A program made the translations under genes and the position numbers. Below the pieces are notes generated by a model. That model worked only from the letters and a program-made list of their open reading frames with translations, ran no database searches and had not been told where the DNA came from. From Dasania marina DSM 21967 (GTDB taxonomy: Bacteria; Pseudomonadota; Gammaproteobacteria; Pseudomonadales; Dasaniaceae), in NCBI RefSeq assembly GCF_000373485.1, contig NZ_KB891586.1, positions 76,734-140,733 on the forward strand: 64,000 nt of DNA, in the 5' to 3' direction. Numbering within the stretch: the first letter of the stretch is position 1; the number at the start of each line of letters is the position of its first letter. Shown here piece by piece: positions 1 through 10,159 of the stretch.

Positions 1-1
1 C

Positions 2-712
2 ACCGTTAGAGTGATGCAGTGGTTGCAAGAAAACAACGAGAAGATTACTTGGTGTGTCGTAGGCGAACCCTCTTCTACCCACTTAGTAGGCGACGTGATT
101 AAAAACGGCCGCCGTGGCTCCTTGGGTGCCACCATTACCGTTAAGGGTATACAGGGCCATGTTGCCTATCCACACCTAGCGCAAAACCCCATACACATGG
201 CGGCACCTGCCTTGGCCGAATTGAGCAATGAGTTATGGGATGAAGGCAATGAGTTTTTCCCCGCCACCTCTTTTCAGATTTCCAATATCAATGGCGGCAC
301 CGGTGCCACCAATGTAATACCCGGCGACTTAACTGTGGTGTTTAACTTTCGCTTTTCTACCGAGTTAACCGATCAGCAATTACAAACCCGCACCGAAGCC
401 ATACTCGACAAGCACCAACTCAACTACGACCTAGAGTGGAACCTCAGCGGTCAAGCCTTTTTAACCGCCGAAGGGGATTTAGTGGAAGCCACCGTCAAAG
501 CGGTTAAAGACGCCAACGGCCTAGACACTGAATTATCTACCGCGGGCGGCACCTCCGATGGCCGCTTTATTGCGCCCACCGGTAGCCAAGTGGTAGAACT
601 AGGGCCGGTGAACGCCACCATACATAAAGTGAATGAGTGCGTAAAAGCCGCTGACCTAGATACACTCACCACCATGTATCAAGGCATAATGGAAAACCTG
701 CTGGCCCGCTAA
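2..712 (+). CDS. dapE: Succinyl-diaminopimelate desuccinylase, 5'-truncated by window edge
   Basis: Hydrolyses N-succinyl-LL-diaminopimelate to LL-diaminopimelate and succinate, a cytoplasmic step of lysine and peptidoglycan-precursor synthesis. The reading frame is already open at the left edge, so only about the last 236 residues (of roughly 375 in the family) are present. Family features that can be seen are GEPSST near the start, the dimerisation-domain stretch [22 protein letters not shown], and a late His in NATIHKVNE that fits the C-terminal metal ligand. The gene ends 32 bp before rlmA on the same strand. Family assignment is secure; the start lies outside the window. Confidence 0.95.
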   Translation, partial: TVRVMQWLQENNEKITWCVVGEPSSTHLVGDVIKNGRRGSLGATITVKGIQGHVAYPHLAQNPIHMAAPALAELSNELWDEGNEFFPATSFQISNINGGTGATNVIPGDLTVVFNFRFSTELTDQQLQTRTEAILDKHQLNYDLEWNLSGQAFLTAEGDLVEATVKAVKDANGLDTELSTAGGTSDGRFIAPTGSQVVELGPVNATIHKVNECVKAADLDTLTTMYQGIMENLLAR

Positions 713-744
713 AGCGGCTAGCACTCTATACCTACTATAGCCTT

Positions 745-1581
745 ATGAAAATACTCTGCCCACAGTGCCAACACCCCTTACAGCAAGCTGCCAAGCATTG
801 GCACTGCGAGCAGCAGCATCATTTTGATAGTGCCAAACAGGGCTATACCAACTTACTGTTGGTACAACATAAGCGCTCAAAAATTCCCGGTGACAGCGCC
901 GATATGGTTAACGCCCGCAAACGGTTTTTAAATCTAGGGCTATACCAACCGCTGGCCGACGCCATTAATAAGCTGGTGCTTAATCACGCCATCACCCACT
1001 CACCGCTACGTATCATTGATGCCGGTTGTGGCGAAGGTTACTACACCCAGCAGTTAGCTCAGGCATTACAGCGCGCGAATATTGCAGCTGATATCACCGG
1101 CATCGATATTTCCAAATTTGCCGTCAAAGCGGCCGCAGGACGCAGTAAGGATATTCAGTGGTTTGTCGCTAATAGTAGCCATATACCGGTGGAAGATAAT
1201 AGCTGCGATGTATTGCTCAGTTTGTTTTCACCACTACCCGAAGCCGAATTTGCCCGTGTATTAAAACCCAATGGCTTGCTTATTGTGGCCTCAACCGGGC
1301 AGCAGCATTTATTGCAATTACGTGAGCAACTCTATGATCAGGTCAACAGTGATGTGTTAAACCCCTGTGATAAATTAGCGGCGCAATTCAGCCCCAGCCA
1401 TCAACAAGCCATAAACTATCAGCTAGACTTAACTAGCGGTGACGTTATTAGCGACCTTTTGTGCATGACCCCACACTACTGGCGCGCCAGCCCAGAAAAA
1501 AAACAACAACTCAGCCTATTGCCGCAACTGCGCGTAAACATAGATATCAACCTCTATGGGCTACAGTTGATAAGCCGATGA
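745..1581 (+). CDS. rlmA: 23S rRNA (guanine-N1)-methyltransferase RlmA
   Basis: Predicted SAM-dependent methyltransferase that modifies G745 of 23S rRNA (RlmA/RrmA family). The 278-residue length matches the family. The N-terminus has the zinc-binding pattern CPQCQ...C followed by a His-rich turn, then the family block QGYTNLLLVQHKRS and PGDSADM. The SAM-binding motif I is IIDAGCGEGYY at about residue 91. It follows dapE by 32 bp and precedes a small membrane protein by 7 bp, so the three may be co-transcribed. Confidence 0.93.
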   Translation: MKILCPQCQHPLQQAAKHWHCEQQHHFDSAKQGYTNLLLVQHKRSKIPGDSADMVNARKRFLNLGLYQPLADAINKLVLNHAITHSPLRIIDAGCGEGYYTQQLAQALQRANIAADITGIDISKFAVKAAAGRSKDIQWFVANSSHIPVEDNSCDVLLSLFSPLPEAEFARVLKPNGLLIVASTGQQHLLQLREQLYDQVNSDVLNPCDKLAAQFSPSHQQAINYQLDLTSGDVISDLLCMTPHYWRASPEKKQQLSLLPQLRVNIDINLYGLQLISR

Positions 1582-1588
1582 ACCACTA

Positions 1589-1834
1589 ATGTTTAGCACA
1601 CTACTTAACGACACTAGAAAAATTTTAAAGCTCTATGGCCTAGGGGCGCTAGGGTTTTTTATGGGCGTGGGGTTTATACAGTGGGGCAATAGCATGCTGC
1701 CCCCCTCACTGCGGCAGGAAGTGGTGGTGCTATTGGGATTAGGGTTGGCGGGCTTAGGTTTTTGCACTGCCATCTTGGGGCAATGCCTGCTGATAGTGCA
1801 GCGTTTTAAAAATATGGGAGGGCCTAAGCCCTAA
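1589..1834 (+). CDS. Small two-helix membrane protein, unknown function
   Basis: This 81-residue protein has two hydrophobic segments, at about residues 16-35 (glycine-rich, GLGALGFFMGVGF) and 45-68 (VVVLLGLGLAGLGFCTAIL), and a short basic C-terminal tail. That fits a small inner-membrane hairpin protein. The start is 7 bp after the rlmA stop, so it is probably the last gene of the dapE-rlmA run. I do not recognise the family. Confidence 0.6.
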   Translation: MFSTLLNDTRKILKLYGLGALGFFMGVGFIQWGNSMLPPSLRQEVVVLLGLGLAGLGFCTAILGQCLLIVQRFKNMGGPKP

Positions 1835-1869
1835 GTCATCAACCACTAGCCTCAATGTAATGGCGTCAA

Positions 1870-4800
1870 CTACGCCAACTCCTGTTCCAACACTGTTTTC
1901 AATTGCGCAAAACAATCGACAAACACGGGCCATAATGCCAATGCGGCATCCATGTCATTTTCTAGGGCGTGTAACTCTATAGCCTTAGCCACCTCAAAGC
2001 TCTGATGAGCGCTTAAGTTACCCAGTGCCCCCTTGATTGCATGGGAGCAACTGCGTAATTCTTCCAGCGACTGGCTGTTGAAAGCAGCATCTAAACGCTG
2101 TAGGTAGTCCACCGATTCCTCCATAAAAATACCTATCATCATTTTTAAGCGTTCGGGTTTACCTCCCATGCGTTTTAAAGCGCCGTCTTTATCCCAAACA
2201 ACCGCCGCTACGCTCTCAGTATTTTTTTTCGCGTTTATATCCACCTTAACCTCATCATTCGAAATATAATGCCCTTCGCCAAACCATTTATAAAACATGG
2301 CCGCAATTTTATGGTGTTCAACCGGCTTAGCGATGTAATCACTCATACCCATGGCTAAGCAATGTTCTTTATCGCCCTTCATAGCATTGGCCGTCATAGC
2401 AATAATAGTTATGGTTTTATTTCGCTCACCCGCCTCACCGGCACGTATACGCTGGGTGGATTCATAGCCATCCATTACCGGCATTTGGCAGTCCATTAAC
2501 ACCAAATCATAAACCTTATTTTTTAATAGCTCTAGAGCCATGGCGCCGTGGCTGGCAACATCAACCTTGCAAGATAAATCCTCTAACAGACCCAGCGCCA
2601 CCTCCTGATTAATATAATTATCCTCTACCAACAAGACTCTTTTTTCTTTGACCACGGATTCTAATAATAACGACTGCACATTATGATGCGTGACTAAGGG
2701 CTGCGCGTTTTCTAACGCACTGCCACCATCAATAACTACATTCAAGGCATTAAATAAATCCGTACTGGTTACTGGCTTGGGAAAGTAGGCTGAAAAACCT
2801 ATATTAGAAAAATATCTAGCATCACCGCGCTCAGCCATAGAGGTCATCATAATCATACGCATACTATCAAAGCGTTTATCCGCTCGTATACGTCGCCCCA
2901 GCTCAGCACCATCTATATGCGGCATGTGCATATCGAGTAACGCCACATCAAATAGGTCATCTACATTCTGCTCTAAAATTTCTAATGCCGCTTCGGCATT
3001 GACGGCTTCGGTAATATTGCCACCCCAGCTGGTAAGCTGCCCCTGTAATACTTCTCTGTTGGTAGCATTATCATCGACTACTAACATTTTTCGCCCAGCC
3101 ATATTGATAACAGGGAGTAGACCCGGCACATGCTGGCTTTTTTGCAAACGTACGGTAAAGCGAAACGTACTGCCCTTGCCCACTTCACTGCTGGCCGAAA
3201 TTTCGCCGCCTAGTAGCTCACAAAGCTGCTTACAGATGGCCAAGCCTAGGCCAGTACCGCCATACTCTCGGGTAGTCGATGCATCAACTTGGGTAAAGCT
3301 ATCAAACAATGTCGCAATCTTGTTCTCAGGTATACCTATACCACTATCGGTGATAGTGCCTATAAACAATAAATCATCGGACTGCTCCTGCAGCTCTGCA
3401 TGAATTAATATTTCACCCTGCTCAGGGGTAAACTTAATCGCGTTGCTTAATAGGTTATTAAATATTTGCCTCAGCCTACCAGGGTCACCCATAACCATGG
3501 CTGTTGCGACTTGCCGGACATCTAAAATAAACTCTATTTGTTTTTCTTGCGCGCGCAAGGCCATAGCATCGCTAATGTCTGTCAGCTGACTAATAATATC
3601 AAAATCTATGGACTCCAGCTCCAGCTTGCCGGCATCGATTTTAGAGAAATCTAAAATATCATTAATAATAGTGAGCAAAGATTGCGCACTACTTTTAGCC
3701 AACGTGGCGTAGTGCATTTGTTGTTTGGACAAATGGTTACGCATTAATAAATCCAGCATCCCCAACACCCCGTTCATAGGAGTTCTTATTTCATGGCTCA
3801 TGCTGGCTAAAAATTCAGCTTTTAATTTAACTGAGGTTTGTGCCTCGGCCAAAGCCTGCTCGCGCTCCGCCTCTAATTGCTTGCGCTCGTTAATATCTTG
3901 ATGGGTACCGGACACACGCAGAGGTTGCCCCTTAACATTACGCTCTACCACCATGCCTCTGGCCTGCACCCAGACCCAGCCGCCATCTTTATGCCGCATA
4001 CGGGCTTCACCCGTGAATGAATCACTCATGCCAACAAGATGCTTATTTAGCGATTCATTATTTGATACCATATCATCGCGGTGTATAAAACCTACCCACT
4101 GATCAACACTCAGTGGACTCAACTCAGTTAGGGTATAGCCCAATATTTCAGCGCCGCGCTCATTGATAAACATTTCACTCGTCGCAACATCCCACTCCCA
4201 GGTACCGACGTTGGTGCCCTTAATAATTTCATCTAGGCGTTGTTTTTCTTTAGCTCTTTCGGCGTTGTTTATTTGCCGCTCTTCTTCTAATTTAGACTGA
4301 TCACTAATATCCCTGATAATACCAGTAAATATTTTCCCCTCATCGGTATCGATCTCTGAGATAGATAAATAAATAGGGAATTCTTCACCATTTTCTTTTC
4401 GGCCAGAGAGCTCAACCGCTTTGCCGATAACGTTATGCGCACCGGTTGTTAAATACACATCCATACCCTGATTATGTTTATCAACATATTTCTCTGGCAT
4501 TAAACGACTGACAGGCTGGCCTATAATATCGGACTCTTTATAGCCAAAAATATTTTCCGCTGCGTGATTATAGGATTGTATACAGCTTTTTTCGTCTATA
4601 GTGATCACCGCATCAGCCATAGAATTAAGAATATTTTGCAGCCGTGTAGAAGCATTATCAGATGCTTTTGTCAGCTTTTCTTGGCGCTGTGATTTATAGT
4701 CTATTAAGGCTAGCAAGTTGTGAAAACTTCTGGCCATCACCCCTATTTCGTTTTCCGAGTGTATGGGCAAATTATTAACCTTGCCGCTAATTTCATAGCG

Positions 4801-6864
4801 CTGTAACTCTGCAGTCATTTGCGTCAGGCTGTTAATCAAACGGCGAGAAACCAGTATCGCTATAGCCAGCACTAACACCGAGAGAGAGATAGCCAAAACA
4901 ATACTGCGATCCCTCACCTCTTGTATCATTTTTGCCCCGTCAACAACATCGACCGTTAATAATAGCGACAGGGGTTGGTGTAGACCATAAGCGGAGAAAT
5001 CTAGAGGGGTATAAACCCCTAAATACTCTTCATCCTGTTGACCACCTTTAATACGTTCAATACCAAACCGCTGCTCAAAAGCCTCACTTAAATCGGGAAA
5101 ATCCTGTGGCAAACTACTTCCCAAACCATTGCTAACACCTACAATTTTTTCTGGATTGGGATGAATTAAATAATCGCCTACGCTATTGGCCAAATACACA
5201 GTATTAATCGAAGTAGATCGTATATGGATGGCTTTTACGACTTCAGTAAAGTTCACCTCTATAATGATTGCGCCAAACAACTCACCCGTTACCACATCGT
5301 GAACCGGCGTAGCAACGGTAAGCCCTAAAGTAGAAATATCTGTATTTTCCCGCTGAGCGTTTATTGTAGAAAAATAAACTTGCCCGGGATTAAGCGCTAG
5401 GGTTTTGTGATAAATATCGGTAGCGCCATAATCCTTATAATTCGTCTCGGCTACTAACCTAGCACCACTATAATCATTCATTGCGGCCGCCAGCTCTTTG
5501 CCGCCAGCCTTACTTACATAGGATATTCTAGCGTAGACTGGCCTGACTTTGAGTACACCGATAAAGATGGATTCCAGCCTGTCGCGCCACGGTGTTATAT
5601 CTTGCAGCCTACCTAGATTGTTAGCTTCGGCTATAGCCTGCACGGGTGGGGTTTGACTTAAAAAACTAACACCATCAGCAGCGTTTTTATAAAATTGTTC
5701 TAGCTCTGCCCTGATTAAGATCGAGTCATGATTTAAATCATCTAGCTCCTTATCTTCAACAATCTGACGGCTTTCCACATAGAAGGTTAAGCCTACTGCC
5801 AAGGCAACAGATAGCGCCAAAAAAAACGCGAAGGCTGGTAGCTGTATATTTAAGGTTATTTTAGGCTTACCTACATCCAAAATATGTAAGCCTACATCCT
5901 CTTCATGGTTTGATGTGGTCGACTCTTGTTTGAGTGACGCCTCAAGTTCTGGTGACTTATTGCTAATCAAATCTATTAGCATACCCAGTAATACAGAGAC
6001 ATAAGCCAATATTTTTAAAAAATGAGCAATGTTGAAATGGTTATCGAATAATTGTTTAGATCCCAGCGCCATATGTAATTGGGTGGCCAGCTCAGGAATA
6101 ATGCTGAGCATTAGGGCATATCTAACTATCGTTTTATTGCTGCGATACCAAGCCCAAAACAAAGCCCCCGCCAATATAAATAAGGCCAGGGGTAACACAT
6201 CGTAGGGTCTAGAGAATAAGGCATTGGGGTAGGTGGTTTGCGGCAGCTTATCAGTAGACGTAGCCCATGCTATCACCACCGCACAAATCAATAAAAATCC
6301 GCCACCGAAAGCCGACAGTATTCTAAAACCATACCTACTATAAGCAGGGCGCGGAGAAGATTGTTGCTGGCGTATAAGCCACATACTCACCAAGGCAGCA
6401 ACAATCAAAATAGCGGCATTAAAAACCCTGGATATGACCCAAGTAAAGGGAATAAAATCACTATCGCTAACATTGGCTTGTACGATGCGCGTAGCGGCTA
6501 ACGTATGGAATGCGTCCAGTACCCCTGCGGCCAACAGGGCCAACCCTATTATAGGCACGGTTAAATCGCGGCGTATGACATAATGAAACAACGACACTGC
6601 CGCGGTAATCACCGCGATAGTCACCGCAGTCCATTCCAGCAAAGCGTGATGCAAGCCTCCAGCAATGGCATAAAAAATAGCGTCATCCTTTATCGCCTGA
6701 CCTGCCGACAAAGGTACCGAGCGAGAAGAAAAATCTATACCTGCATAATTTAGCAAACAGGGTAACAGGCATATCAACACGGCTATCAGCAACCACAACG
6801 GCCTATGGTATTGACCTCTGGCGAAAAATTTTTGCCTGGCTCTCTCTAGCATTGCGTACCCCAT
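1870..6864 (-). CDS. Large hybrid sensor histidine kinase (7TM, dCACHE-like, HAMP, 2xPAS, HK, 2xREC, HPt)
   Basis: A 1664-residue membrane-bound phosphorelay protein. Reading from the N-terminus there are about seven to eight hydrophobic helices (residues 20-300; the stretch DAFHTLA resembles MASE-type sensor modules), one more helix near 350, then a periplasmic Cache-like domain (about 370-640). A further helix and HAMP-like linker (650-710) follow, then PAS domains near 740-860 and 880-1000. The HisKA H-box SHEIRTPMNG has its His near 1023, followed by an HATPase with NLLSNAIKFT, DSGIGIP and GGTGLGLAIC. Two receiver domains carry Asp in LLDMHMP (~1310) and LMDCQMPVMDG (~1457). A C-terminal HPt domain has the His in SHAIKGALGNL (~1608). 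All phosphorelay residues look intact. No response regulator lies next to it. A second ATG four codons downstream is an equally possible start. Confidence 0.92.
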   Translation of the reverse strand: MGYAMLERARQKFFARGQYHRPLWLLIAVLICLLPCLLNYAGIDFSSRSVPLSAGQAIKDDAIFYAIAGGLHHALLEWTAVTIAVITAAVSLFHYVIRRDLTVPIIGLALLAAGVLDAFHTLAATRIVQANVSDSDFIPFTWVISRVFNAAILIVAALVSMWLIRQQQSSPRPAYSRYGFRILSAFGGGFLLICAVVIAWATSTDKLPQTTYPNALFSRPYDVLPLALFILAGALFWAWYRSNKTIVRYALMLSIIPELATQLHMALGSKQLFDNHFNIAHFLKILAYVSVLLGMLIDLISNKSPELEASLKQESTTSNHEEDVGLHILDVGKPKITLNIQLPAFAFFLALSVALAVGLTFYVESRQIVEDKELDDLNHDSILIRAELEQFYKNAADGVSFLSQTPPVQAIAEANNLGRLQDITPWRDRLESIFIGVLKVRPVYARISYVSKAGGKELAAAMNDYSGARLVAETNYKDYGATDIYHKTLALNPGQVYFSTINAQRENTDISTLGLTVATPVHDVVTGELFGAIIIEVNFTEVVKAIHIRSTSINTVYLANSVGDYLIHPNPEKIVGVSNGLGSSLPQDFPDLSEAFEQRFGIERIKGGQQDEEYLGVYTPLDFSAYGLHQPLSLLLTVDVVDGAKMIQEVRDRSIVLAISLSVLVLAIAILVSRRLINSLTQMTAELQRYEISGKVNNLPIHSENEIGVMARSFHNLLALIDYKSQRQEKLTKASDNASTRLQNILNSMADAVITIDEKSCIQSYNHAAENIFGYKESDIIGQPVSRLMPEKYVDKHNQGMDVYLTTGAHNVIGKAVELSGRKENGEEFPIYLSISEIDTDEGKIFTGIIRDISDQSKLEEERQINNAERAKEKQRLDEIIKGTNVGTWEWDVATSEMFINERGAEILGYTLTELSPLSVDQWVGFIHRDDMVSNNESLNKHLVGMSDSFTGEARMRHKDGGWVWVQARGMVVERNVKGQPLRVSGTHQDINERKQLEAEREQALAEAQTSVKLKAEFLASMSHEIRTPMNGVLGMLDLLMRNHLSKQQMHYATLAKSSAQSLLTIINDILDFSKIDAGKLELESIDFDIISQLTDISDAMALRAQEKQIEFILDVRQVATAMVMGDPGRLRQIFNNLLSNAIKFTPEQGEILIHAELQEQSDDLLFIGTITDSGIGIPENKIATLFDSFTQVDASTTREYGGTGLGLAICKQLCELLGGEISASSEVGKGSTFRFTVRLQKSQHVPGLLPVINMAGRKMLVVDDNATNREVLQGQLTSWGGNITEAVNAEAALEILEQNVDDLFDVALLDMHMPHIDGAELGRRIRADKRFDSMRMIMMTSMAERGDARYFSNIGFSAYFPKPVTSTDLFNALNVVIDGGSALENAQPLVTHHNVQSLLLESVVKEKRVLLVEDNYINQEVALGLLEDLSCKVDVASHGAMALELLKNKVYDLVLMDCQMPVMDGYESTQRIRAGEAGERNKTITIIAMTANAMKGDKEHCLAMGMSDYIAKPVEHHKIAAMFYKWFGEGHYISNDEVKVDINAKKNTESVAAVVWDKDGALKRMGGKPERLKMMIGIFMEESVDYLQRLDAAFNSQSLEELRSCSHAIKGALGNLSAHQSFEVAKAIELHALENDMDAALALWPVFVDCFAQLKTVLEQELA

Positions 6865-6909
6865 TCGTTACCGTATTTCTTATTGGCTGCTTAACTTAGC
6901 CGGTGCCCG

Positions 6910-7527
6910 CTATTCGCTTGCACGCCCTCGAATTTTAATAGTTATGGTCTCTTGGCCATCTACCGCACAATGTGCTTGATACCTTAAAGCCAAGCCTTGC
7001 GGATTTTGCGCATCAAAGGGTATGGTAAAAATTTGCTCAGGCAAGCCCTGATCACTAGGTCTAGGATTATCCTCCAGCATGAGCACGTTTAGCATAGTGC
7101 GTGTCTGCTTTTGTAAAGCGGTTATACAGAGGGGCCAAGCGGCACTGGCACTAATCGTTGGCACTGCCGACTGCAGGCTACTCACCACAGGCTCAGGCGC
7201 AAACAAATATTGCTCATTAAGCAAGCTGGGCATGGCTCCAGCTACCGGATAGCTGTATGACAGGTTATAGGTTTTACGGTTTTTATCTCTGCAGGTGATC
7301 ACGAAGTAATAAGCCTCAGCGGTGGTTTTCTCTACCACCATAGAACCCTGTATAGCCGTGACGCAACGCGGGGAACGCTCTGCCTCAACCGCGGTGCTGA
7401 GTAATTTATGCTTAGCCTCTGAGTAACGCTTAGGCACCCACACCTGGCTTTCAGTGATGGCCCAAGCCATCGAACTACCGTACAGCCACAATAGGCTGCA
7501 TGCGGTTAATTTATTAACAAATGCCAT
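6910..7527 (-). CDS. Exported protein of unknown function
   Basis: This 205-residue protein starts with a typical Sec signal peptide: K6 is followed by a hydrophobic core and a likely cleavage after SMAWA. The mature part is hydrophilic with a few cysteines (RCVTAIQG, VITCRDK, PLCITALQ, AHCAVDG), possibly forming disulphides. A GAGAG motif sits 5-9 nt before the ATG. It lies 45 bp upstream of the hybrid kinase on the same strand and could be co-transcribed with it, for example as a periplasmic partner of the Cache-like domain; that is inference. I do not recognise the family. Confidence 0.65.
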   Translation of the reverse strand: MAFVNKLTACSLLWLYGSSMAWAITESQVWVPKRYSEAKHKLLSTAVEAERSPRCVTAIQGSMVVEKTTAEAYYFVITCRDKNRKTYNLSYSYPVAGAMPSLLNEQYLFAPEPVVSSLQSAVPTISASAAWPLCITALQKQTRTMLNVLMLEDNPRPSDQGLPEQIFTIPFDAQNPQGLALRYQAHCAVDGQETITIKIRGRASE

Positions 7528-7739
7528 TAAAACTCTCGTATTGGTCGATTACTGTACATTTCATAGCCAAAAGGCGTAACTTTTCATATAGTTACAGTCT
7601 TGTTCCATAACCACTAACTTTAGCTTATAAAAAATAGTTCGCCTATAGCTTATCAATGTGTTGCCGCCCTAACCCTAGGGCACTTGTTTGGCTATATTGA
7701 AGACTAATACCGTTAACAATGAATCTTTAAGGATGATAC

Positions 7740-9461
7740 ATGTCAGGCACCTGCGTTAAGGCGTTGTTCATTAATAGCAGTCAACACTATAAGCAATTAC
7801 TCATTAAGCTCAGCAGTCAATTTGAGCACAGTGACATAGAGCTATGCCATGCCACCAGCGCGGCATCAGCCCAAGACTACTTAAATAACAACCACTGTGA
7901 CATTTTGTTAATAGGCACAGAAGCCGAAGTAGAACAGCGCATGCACTTACTCAGCAGCCTGCGCAGCGATGACAGCTATGTGCCTGCAGCCTTGGTATTA
8001 AACCACCATAAACAACAGCCAGATCAGCACACGTATTTACAATCCGGTGCGGCCGACAGCATAGCCATACAGCAACTCACCCCAGCCTTTCTCGAGCACA
8101 GCATATGTTACGCCATACGCCACAAAGCCGATGAAGTCCGGCTGTTAAGACTCGCCCACCACGACTCACTCACCGGTCTGGCCAATCGTCTAGCCTTCAA
8201 AAAGCAATTGCCTAAGTTAATGGTTCAGGCCAAGCGCTCGGGCCACTTGCTTGCACTGATGATAGTTGACTTGGACAATTTCAAAGTCATTAACGATGCC
8301 CTAGGCCACGATGCAGGCGACCAGGTATTACTGGCCGCCGCTGAAAGCCTACAGCACAGCATACGCGAGAGCGATCAGGTGGCGCGCCTAGGCGGTGATG
8401 AATTCGCTATTATTGCCACCCAATTACGCAGCCCGCAAGATGCCGCCACCCTAGCCAGAACAATCATCAACCGCTGCCACTTTCAGCAGCAGGGGCCTAG
8501 GGTAAAAATCGATGTCAATTGCAGCATAGGCATAGCCCTCTATCCCACTGATGCCACTGAGCACAGCGTATTACTTAAACACGCTGACAATGCCCTGTTC
8601 AAGGCCAAACAAAGCGGTAAACGGCAGTTTTCCTTTATCGACCAAGAGCTGAATTTTAAAGATAAATTTCAACACACCCTAGATAATGAGCTTAAACACC
8701 CAAAATTTTTACAACAGCTGCAACTGTATTACCAACCTATAGTCGACACCCACAACCAACAGCTAATCGGTGCCGAAGCCTTACTGCGCTGGCACAACCC
8801 CAGCCAGGGCCTGCTAACACCCGATAAATTTCTACAGGCTGTAGCCAGCAATGGCTTAATGAACAAAGTGGGTAACTGGGTAGTACACAATGCCTGTATG
8901 CAACATCTGCAATGGGTCAAGCAGGGCTTACCGCCTATAGCAGTAGCTGTCAATTTAACGGCACAGCAATTAGAGAACTCCTATCTCATCAATGTTATAA
9001 AAAAGCTGATGCGCCACCAACAATTTAACCCGCATTATTTGTGTTTGGAACTCAGTGAGGCCGATGCCTTTAAATGCTCCGACAAGGTACAAAGCAGCCT
9101 TTACAAATTGCATGAGCTAGGGGTGCACTTAACCATAGATAATTTTGGCAAGGATTACTGTTCGTTAACCCAGCTGCACCGCCTGCCTATAGACTCTATA
9201 AAAATTGATCGTAGCTTAATTCAACGGGCGGAATACAACGAAGAGTACGCCGATGTCACCGAAGCCATCATTCAACTGGGCAAGATCTTAAATTTAAATA
9301 TTATTGCCCAAGGCATAGAGAGCAGTAATAGCATGGACTATATACGGCAAAGAGACTGCCATCAGGCACAGGGGTTTTATATCGCTAAGCCCTTAAGCAA
9401 CCAGCACTTTATCCACTGGCTAGATGCGCGGCAGCAGCCGCTAACCAGCAGCAGCCATTAA
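7740..9461 (+). CDS. Receiver-like/GGDEF/EAL protein with intact GGDEF and altered EAL site
   Basis: A 573-residue cytoplasmic c-di-GMP enzyme. Residues 1-130 fold-match a receiver domain, but the phosphoacceptor position after DILLIG is Gly-Thr rather than Asp. The GGDEF domain (about 145-300) has RLGGDEFAII and an RESD inhibitory I-site five residues before it, so cyclase activity is likely. The EAL domain (about 320-565) keeps GAEALLRW, the Asn of AVNLTA, LELSE, IKIDRS and QGFYIAKPL. However, the usual DDFGTGY reads DNFGKDY (~466) and AEGVE reads AQGIE. Both lie in the metal/catalytic region, so phosphodiesterase activity may be weak or lost. AAGGATG precedes the ATG. It is convergent with a PilZ gene 2 bp away. 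Confidence 0.9.
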   Translation: MSGTCVKALFINSSQHYKQLLIKLSSQFEHSDIELCHATSAASAQDYLNNNHCDILLIGTEAEVEQRMHLLSSLRSDDSYVPAALVLNHHKQQPDQHTYLQSGAADSIAIQQLTPAFLEHSICYAIRHKADEVRLLRLAHHDSLTGLANRLAFKKQLPKLMVQAKRSGHLLALMIVDLDNFKVINDALGHDAGDQVLLAAAESLQHSIRESDQVARLGGDEFAIIATQLRSPQDAATLARTIINRCHFQQQGPRVKIDVNCSIGIALYPTDATEHSVLLKHADNALFKAKQSGKRQFSFIDQELNFKDKFQHTLDNELKHPKFLQQLQLYYQPIVDTHNQQLIGAEALLRWHNPSQGLLTPDKFLQAVASNGLMNKVGNWVVHNACMQHLQWVKQGLPPIAVAVNLTAQQLENSYLINVIKKLMRHQQFNPHYLCLELSEADAFKCSDKVQSSLYKLHELGVHLTIDNFGKDYCSLTQLHRLPIDSIKIDRSLIQRAEYNEEYADVTEAIIQLGKILNLNIIAQGIESSNSMDYIRQRDCHQAQGFYIAKPLSNQHFIHWLDARQQPLTSSSH

Positions 9462-9463
9462 GC

Positions 9464-10159
9464 TTATATTTTTAGACGGGGTGCCGAGCATAATAATTGC
9501 CTACCCTGCAATTCCATTTGATAACAAAAAGCCTGTAAGAAATAACTATCGATGGCCGGCAAGCCTACAAACCGCAAGCCGTAAGCAAAGGGATAATCGG
9601 GGTGGTCACTGCTAATAGCAGAGGCCTTAACCACTTTCGCCATAATCGTCATATCACGCTCTAAGCCAGGTAGGCTTAGCATCACCCCCAAGCTAATCTG
9701 GGTCACCATGGCGGTCAGTTCTTTTTCAACCACTATGCGCGCCCCTGCGCAGCTTACATCTAAGATATGGCCATGCATGGTGCTGGTATCCATACCTAAA
9801 GCGGTTTTACCCACCACTTCTATAGGTTGATCTACCGGCATCCGTGGTTCACTACGCTGCGCGGTATAATCGAGTTTGCTGGGATAAGCTAACACTAAGT
9901 ACGGCGATGAACCTGTCACCAACTCATCAATCTCCGTTTCAAAATAGGCATAACCCAAGGCTAGGCTAATCGCGGCTTCAATTTTTAAACCTTGATGCAA
10001 CAACACCTGTGGCGGCTTATTCACTAGCTCTAGTATTAAGCGCTGTGGCTTTTGATAACCTATCAATTTAGCCCGACACTGATGGCGTTTATAATCCTGA
10101 CCAATAAGAATAACATCGAATAAACTGGCTATAGGGAGTTTTAATTCTTCAAATCGCAT
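9464..10159 (-). CDS. PilZ-domain c-di-GMP receptor, YcgR-like architecture
   Basis: A 231-residue protein with an N-terminal YcgR-N-like beta domain (about 1-105) and a C-terminal PilZ domain. The c-di-GMP binding signature is present: RSEPR (RxxxR) at about residue 111, and DVSCAGA (DxSxxG) about 35 residues later. Proteins of this layout bind c-di-GMP and usually act on flagella or polysaccharide machinery, but no such genes lie in this window. Its stop codon is 2 bp from the stop of the convergent GGDEF/EAL gene, so enzyme and effector sit tail to tail. Confidence 0.85.
   Translation of the reverse strand: MRFEELKLPIASLFDVILIGQDYKRHQCRAKLIGYQKPQRLILELVNKPPQVLLHQGLKIEAAISLALGYAYFETEIDELVTGSSPYLVLAYPSKLDYTAQRSEPRMPVDQPIEVVGKTALGMDTSTMHGHILDVSCAGARIVVEKELTAMVTQISLGVMLSLPGLERDMTIMAKVVKASAISSDHPDYPFAYGLRFVGLPAIDSYFLQAFCYQMELQGRQLLCSAPRLKI

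Noticed and set aside
2924-3403. 159-codon frame opposite the hybrid kinase
   Set aside because: It lies antisense to the HATPase and receiver domains, which are unmistakable.
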